Positions 61,500 through 64,000 of a DNA stretch of 64,000 nt are shown here, piece after piece. Origin of the DNA: Flavobacterium sp. HSC-61S13 (lineage in GTDB: Bacteria > Bacteroidota > Bacteroidia > Flavobacteriales > Flavobacteriaceae). The stretch's first letter is position 1; each line of letters begins with the position of its first letter. Both the position numbers and the translations under genes were made by a program. The DNA is taken from the NCBI RefSeq assembly GCF_024171535.1, contig NZ_JALJZV010000002.1:62001-126000 (forward strand), given 5' to 3'. The notes below the pieces were generated by a model. That model did not search any database. It saw only the letters and a list, made by a program, of their open reading frames with translations, and had not been told where the DNA came from.

Positions 61500-63146
61500 T
61501 TATGCTAACATCGTTACTGGGTTTTCGATAAAACTGCGTAGTGTTTGTAAAAACTGAGCTCCTGTAGCACCATCAACTGTTCTATGGTCACAAGCCAAAG
61601 TAACTGTCATGGTATTTCCAACAACAATTTGACCGTTTTTAACTACTGGTTTTTCCACTATCGCTCCTACAGATAAAATAGCTGAATTGGGTTGATTGAT
61701 GATTGAAGTAAATTCCTTTATTCCAAACATGCCCAAATTAGACACAGTAAAAGTACTTCCATCCATTTCTGAAGGTTGTAGTTTTTTAGATTTCGCTTTA
61801 CCAGCCAAATCTCTAACTGCTGATCCAATTTGAGTTAAACTCAACTGATCTGTAAACGGCAATACCGGTACTACCAATCCATCTTCTACGGCAACAGCAA
61901 CACCAATATTCACATGGTGATTAATTATTGTAACATCTTCTTTCCATTGAGAATTTACTTGAGGATGTTTTTTAAGAGCCATTGCACAGGCTTTAACTAC
62001 CATATCATTAAACGAAACTTTAGTATCTGGCAAAGCATTGATAACACCGCGAGATGTTATAGCGTCATCCATATCAATTTCTATAGTTAAGTAATAATGT
62101 GGTGCCGTGAATTTAGATTCTCCTAAACGACGAGCGATGGTTTTTCTCATCGAAGAGTTTTTAATCTCTTCTCTGTCTATCTCACCTGCTGCTACAAATG
62201 CTTTGACAGGACTCGCTGATTTGGCATCAGGAGTTGCTGCTGCTGGTTTGGCAACGGCTGTAAAATTCTCTATATCTTTTTTAACAATTCTACCGCTCTC
62301 TCCTGAACCTTTTACATCTTGAAGTGAAATTCCTTTATCCTTAGCAATTTTTCTAGCTAAAGGCGAAGCAAATACCCTTCCTTCTTGTTGGTTTGAGACT
62401 TCGGTTGAACTCGTTACTGTTGTTTCTTTTTTGTTTTCTACAACAGCGTCTTTAGCTTGGGTTTGTTCTGTATCGGCTGTAGTTACTTCCGTTGCAGTTG
62501 CACCACTCGCAAGAGCGGCTTCCACATCGGTTCCTTCTGGTCCGATAATTGCCAAAACGCTATCAACTGGAGCAGATTCTCCTTCTTGAATTCCTACATA
62601 CAATAAAGTACCCGACTGGAATGATTCAAATTCCATCGTTGCTTTATCGGTTTCAATTTCTGCGAGTATGTCGCCTTCTTCCACCTTATCACCGACCTTT
62701 TTAATCCAAGTTGCTACGGTCCCATCTGTCATGGTATCGCTTAAACGAGGCATGGTAACTATGGTAACGCCTTTCGGTAAACTTGTAGTTTTTGCTGGAG
62801 CAGCTTCTTTTTCGATTGGTTTTGTTTCCGCTTGATTTGCTGCTGCTTTCACTTCTTCTTTAACTTCAGCAGCAGTCCCACCTTTGATTAAAGCCGAGAT
62901 ATCTTCTCCTTCATTTCCAATAATGGCCAAAAGGGAGTCAACTGGAGCTGATTCGCCTTCTTGAAGTCCGATATACAATAAAGTACCCGAATAGAACGAT
63001 TCAAATTCCATGGTTGCTTTATCGGTTTCAATTTCCGCTAGAATGTCTCCTTCCGAAATTTTATCACCAACTTTCTTTAACCACGTTGCTACAACACCAT
63101 CGGTCATGGTATCGCTCAAACGCGGCATTGTAATTACTTCTGCCAT
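61500..63146 (-). CDS. aceF: Dihydrolipoyl acetyltransferase, pyruvate dehydrogenase E2
   Basis: The core of the pyruvate dehydrogenase complex, 548 residues. Two lipoyl domains are visible, at about 1-80 and about 125-205, each with the lipoyl lysine in EIETDKATMEFES. The E1/E3-binding domain is at about 255-290 (FASPLARKIAKDKGIS, GRIVKKDI). The catalytic domain ends with the DHRTVDGATGAQFL histidine motif at about 520. Linkers are Ala/Pro/Glu/Thr-rich. It is 5 bp downstream of the E1-alpha gene. Confidence 0.97.
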   Translation of the reverse strand: MAEVITMPRLSDTMTDGVVATWLKKVGDKISEGDILAEIETDKATMEFESFYSGTLLYIGLQEGESAPVDSLLAIIGNEGEDISALIKGGTAAEVKEEVKAAANQAETKPIEKEAAPAKTTSLPKGVTIVTMPRLSDTMTDGTVATWIKKVGDKVEEGDILAEIETDKATMEFESFQSGTLLYVGIQEGESAPVDSVLAIIGPEGTDVEAALASGATATEVTTADTEQTQAKDAVVENKKETTVTSSTEVSNQQEGRVFASPLARKIAKDKGISLQDVKGSGESGRIVKKDIENFTAVAKPAAATPDAKSASPVKAFVAAGEIDREEIKNSSMRKTIARRLGESKFTAPHYYLTIEIDMDDAITSRGVINALPDTKVSFNDMVVKACAMALKKHPQVNSQWKEDVTIINHHVNIGVAVAVEDGLVVPVLPFTDQLSLTQIGSAVRDLAGKAKSKKLQPSEMDGSTFTVSNLGMFGIKEFTSIINQPNSAILSVGAIVEKPVVKNGQIVVGNTMTVTLACDHRTVDGATGAQFLQTLRSFIENPVTMLA

Positions 63147-63151
63147 ATCAA

Positions 63152-64000
63152 TTATAGTTTATGAGGTAAAAAAGGATAATTCTCTTGTTCGTAAACAACG
63201 TCATACATCACATTTTTATCTGGGTAAGGAGAATCTTCTGCGAATTTTTCACATTCGGCAACTAAATCTTTAACTCTTTGATCAATTACTTCGATTTCTG
63301 AAGTCGTTGCGTAGTTGTTCTCCAATATAATATCCAACACTTGAGTAATTGGATCTATTTTTTTGTACTCTTCTACTTCTTCTTTAGATCGGTAATTTTG
63401 CGCATCAGACATGGAATGTCCTCTGTATCGGTATGTTTTCATCTCCAAAAAGGTTGGTCCATCACCACGACGAGCTCTTTCAATAGCTTCATACATGGCT
63501 TCAGCCACTTTAATTGGATTCATACCGTCAACAGGTCCACATGGCATTTCATAACCCAAACCTAGTTTCCAAATATCGGTATGGTTTGCCGTACGCTCTA
63601 CAGACGTTCCCATAGCATAACCGTTGTTTTCAACAATAAAAACAACCGGTAATTTCCATAGCATCGCCATATTAAAAGCCTCGTGCAAAGAACCTTGTCG
63701 TGCGGCACCATCCCCAAAGTAGGTCATGGTAACTCCACCCGTATTAAAATATTTATCAGCAAAAGCCAATCCAGCACCTACAGGAATTTGCGCTCCTACA
63801 ATACCGTGACCTCCATAGAAATTATGTTCTTTAGAAAAGATATGCATCGATCCTCCCAAACCTTGGGAAGTTCCTGTAGCCTTACCTAACAATTCTGCCA
63901 TAATACGCTTAGGATCTACTCCTAAACCGATCGGTTGAACGTGGTTTCTATAAGCCGTAATCATCTTATCTTTTGATGGATTCATAGCGTGCAAAGCTCC
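63152..64000 (-). CDS. pdhA: Pyruvate dehydrogenase E1 alpha subunit (5' part outside the window)
   Basis: A thiamine-diphosphate-dependent subunit that decarboxylates pyruvate. The visible C-terminal 282 or so residues show the ThDP motif GDGAARQG and ending NN (FIVENNGYAMGTSVERTA). The E1-beta interaction segment and the phosphorylation-loop-like YRYRGHSMSDAQNYR are also seen. The frame is open to the window edge (residues GALHAMNPS), so the true start lies beyond base 64000. It is cotranscribed with the E2 gene; E1 beta is not seen. Confidence 0.95.
   Translation of the reverse strand, partial: GALHAMNPSKDKMITAYRNHVQPIGLGVDPKRIMAELLGKATGTSQGLGGSMHIFSKEHNFYGGHGIVGAQIPVGAGLAFADKYFNTGGVTMTYFGDGAARQGSLHEAFNMAMLWKLPVVFIVENNGYAMGTSVERTANHTDIWKLGLGYEMPCGPVDGMNPIKVAEAMYEAIERARRGDGPTFLEMKTYRYRGHSMSDAQNYRSKEEVEEYKKIDPITQVLDIILENNYATTSEIEVIDQRVKDLVAECEKFAEDSPYPDKNVMYDVVYEQENYPFLPHKL

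Noticed and set aside
1..64000. tRNA, rRNA, riboswitch, IS element or prophage
   Set aside because: None could be recognised by reading both strands; no transposase with flanking inverted repeats is seen.

Overview
The window is a chromosome segment from a member of Bacteroidota, almost certainly class Flavobacteriia (Flavobacteriaceae-like). The evidence is a SusC/SusD pair, TonB-dependent receptors with carboxypeptidase-like N-terminal domains, an S46 dipeptidyl peptidase, a DUF4374 lipoprotein, Bacteroidetes-type promoters (TAnnTTTG -7 boxes) with almost no Shine-Dalgarno sequences, and AT-rich DNA. No IS element, prophage, CRISPR array, tRNA or rRNA is visible. Most of the window is core genome, with one accessory island of special interest at 42.9-51.8 kb.

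Region 1 (1-4.9 kb, minus strand): the str/S10 ribosomal operon rpsL-rpsG-fusA-rpsJ-rplC-rplD, with a good promoter before rpsL and a terminator-like hairpin between rpsJ and rplC. Region 2 (4.9-12.5 kb): an Omp85-like outer-membrane protein with a TTG start, a small HTH regulator, a 665-bp gene-free stretch, then a SusC/SusD importer with no enzyme genes. Region 3 (12.5-19.1 kb): rlmB, a 14-bp tandem repeat, a rhomboid protease, rarA, a 65/74/65-bp imperfect tandem repeat, a YjjG-type HAD phosphatase, radC and mpl. Region 4 (19.2-27.2 kb, minus): an overlapping pair of unknown exported proteins, a DPP7-type S46 peptidase, obg, adk and hpt.

Region 5 (27.2-42.9 kb): a helical protein of unknown function, purK and purE with a probable structured RNA between them, an Rpn-type nuclease, peptidases (Dcp, M28, M17), a zinc-ribbon/membrane protein pair, a Na+/H+ antiporter, a UbiA-like membrane protein and gcvP. 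Region 6 (42.9-51.8 kb) looks like a xenosiderophore uptake island made of two convergent units. One encodes a siderophore-type esterase, a PepSY membrane protein and a TonB receptor. The other encodes a DUF4374 surface lipoprotein and a second TonB receptor, a set resembling Bacteroides XusABC. The same 23-bp partially palindromic site stands once before the first unit and twice before the second, which suggests shared iron (Fur-like) control. Between the two converging units lie two arrays of four TACAAA motifs, each spaced exactly 11 bp, on either side of a 16-bp perfect palindrome. I cannot assign these arrays to a known element.

Region 7 (52.1-64 kb): a KAS III-like synthase, a Wzx-type flippase divergent from a methyltransferase/glycosyltransferase pair, the MlaE/MlaF ABC transporter core, a minus-strand operon (M28 peptidase, SDR, SprT-like, GDP-mannose pyrophosphorylase), and the pyruvate dehydrogenase E2 and E1-alpha genes, the latter cut by the window end.

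Taken together, the many peptidases and a SusCD pair without glycosidases fit a peptide-using lifestyle. Two TonB receptors, an esterase and a surface lipoprotein point to scavenging of foreign catecholate siderophores.
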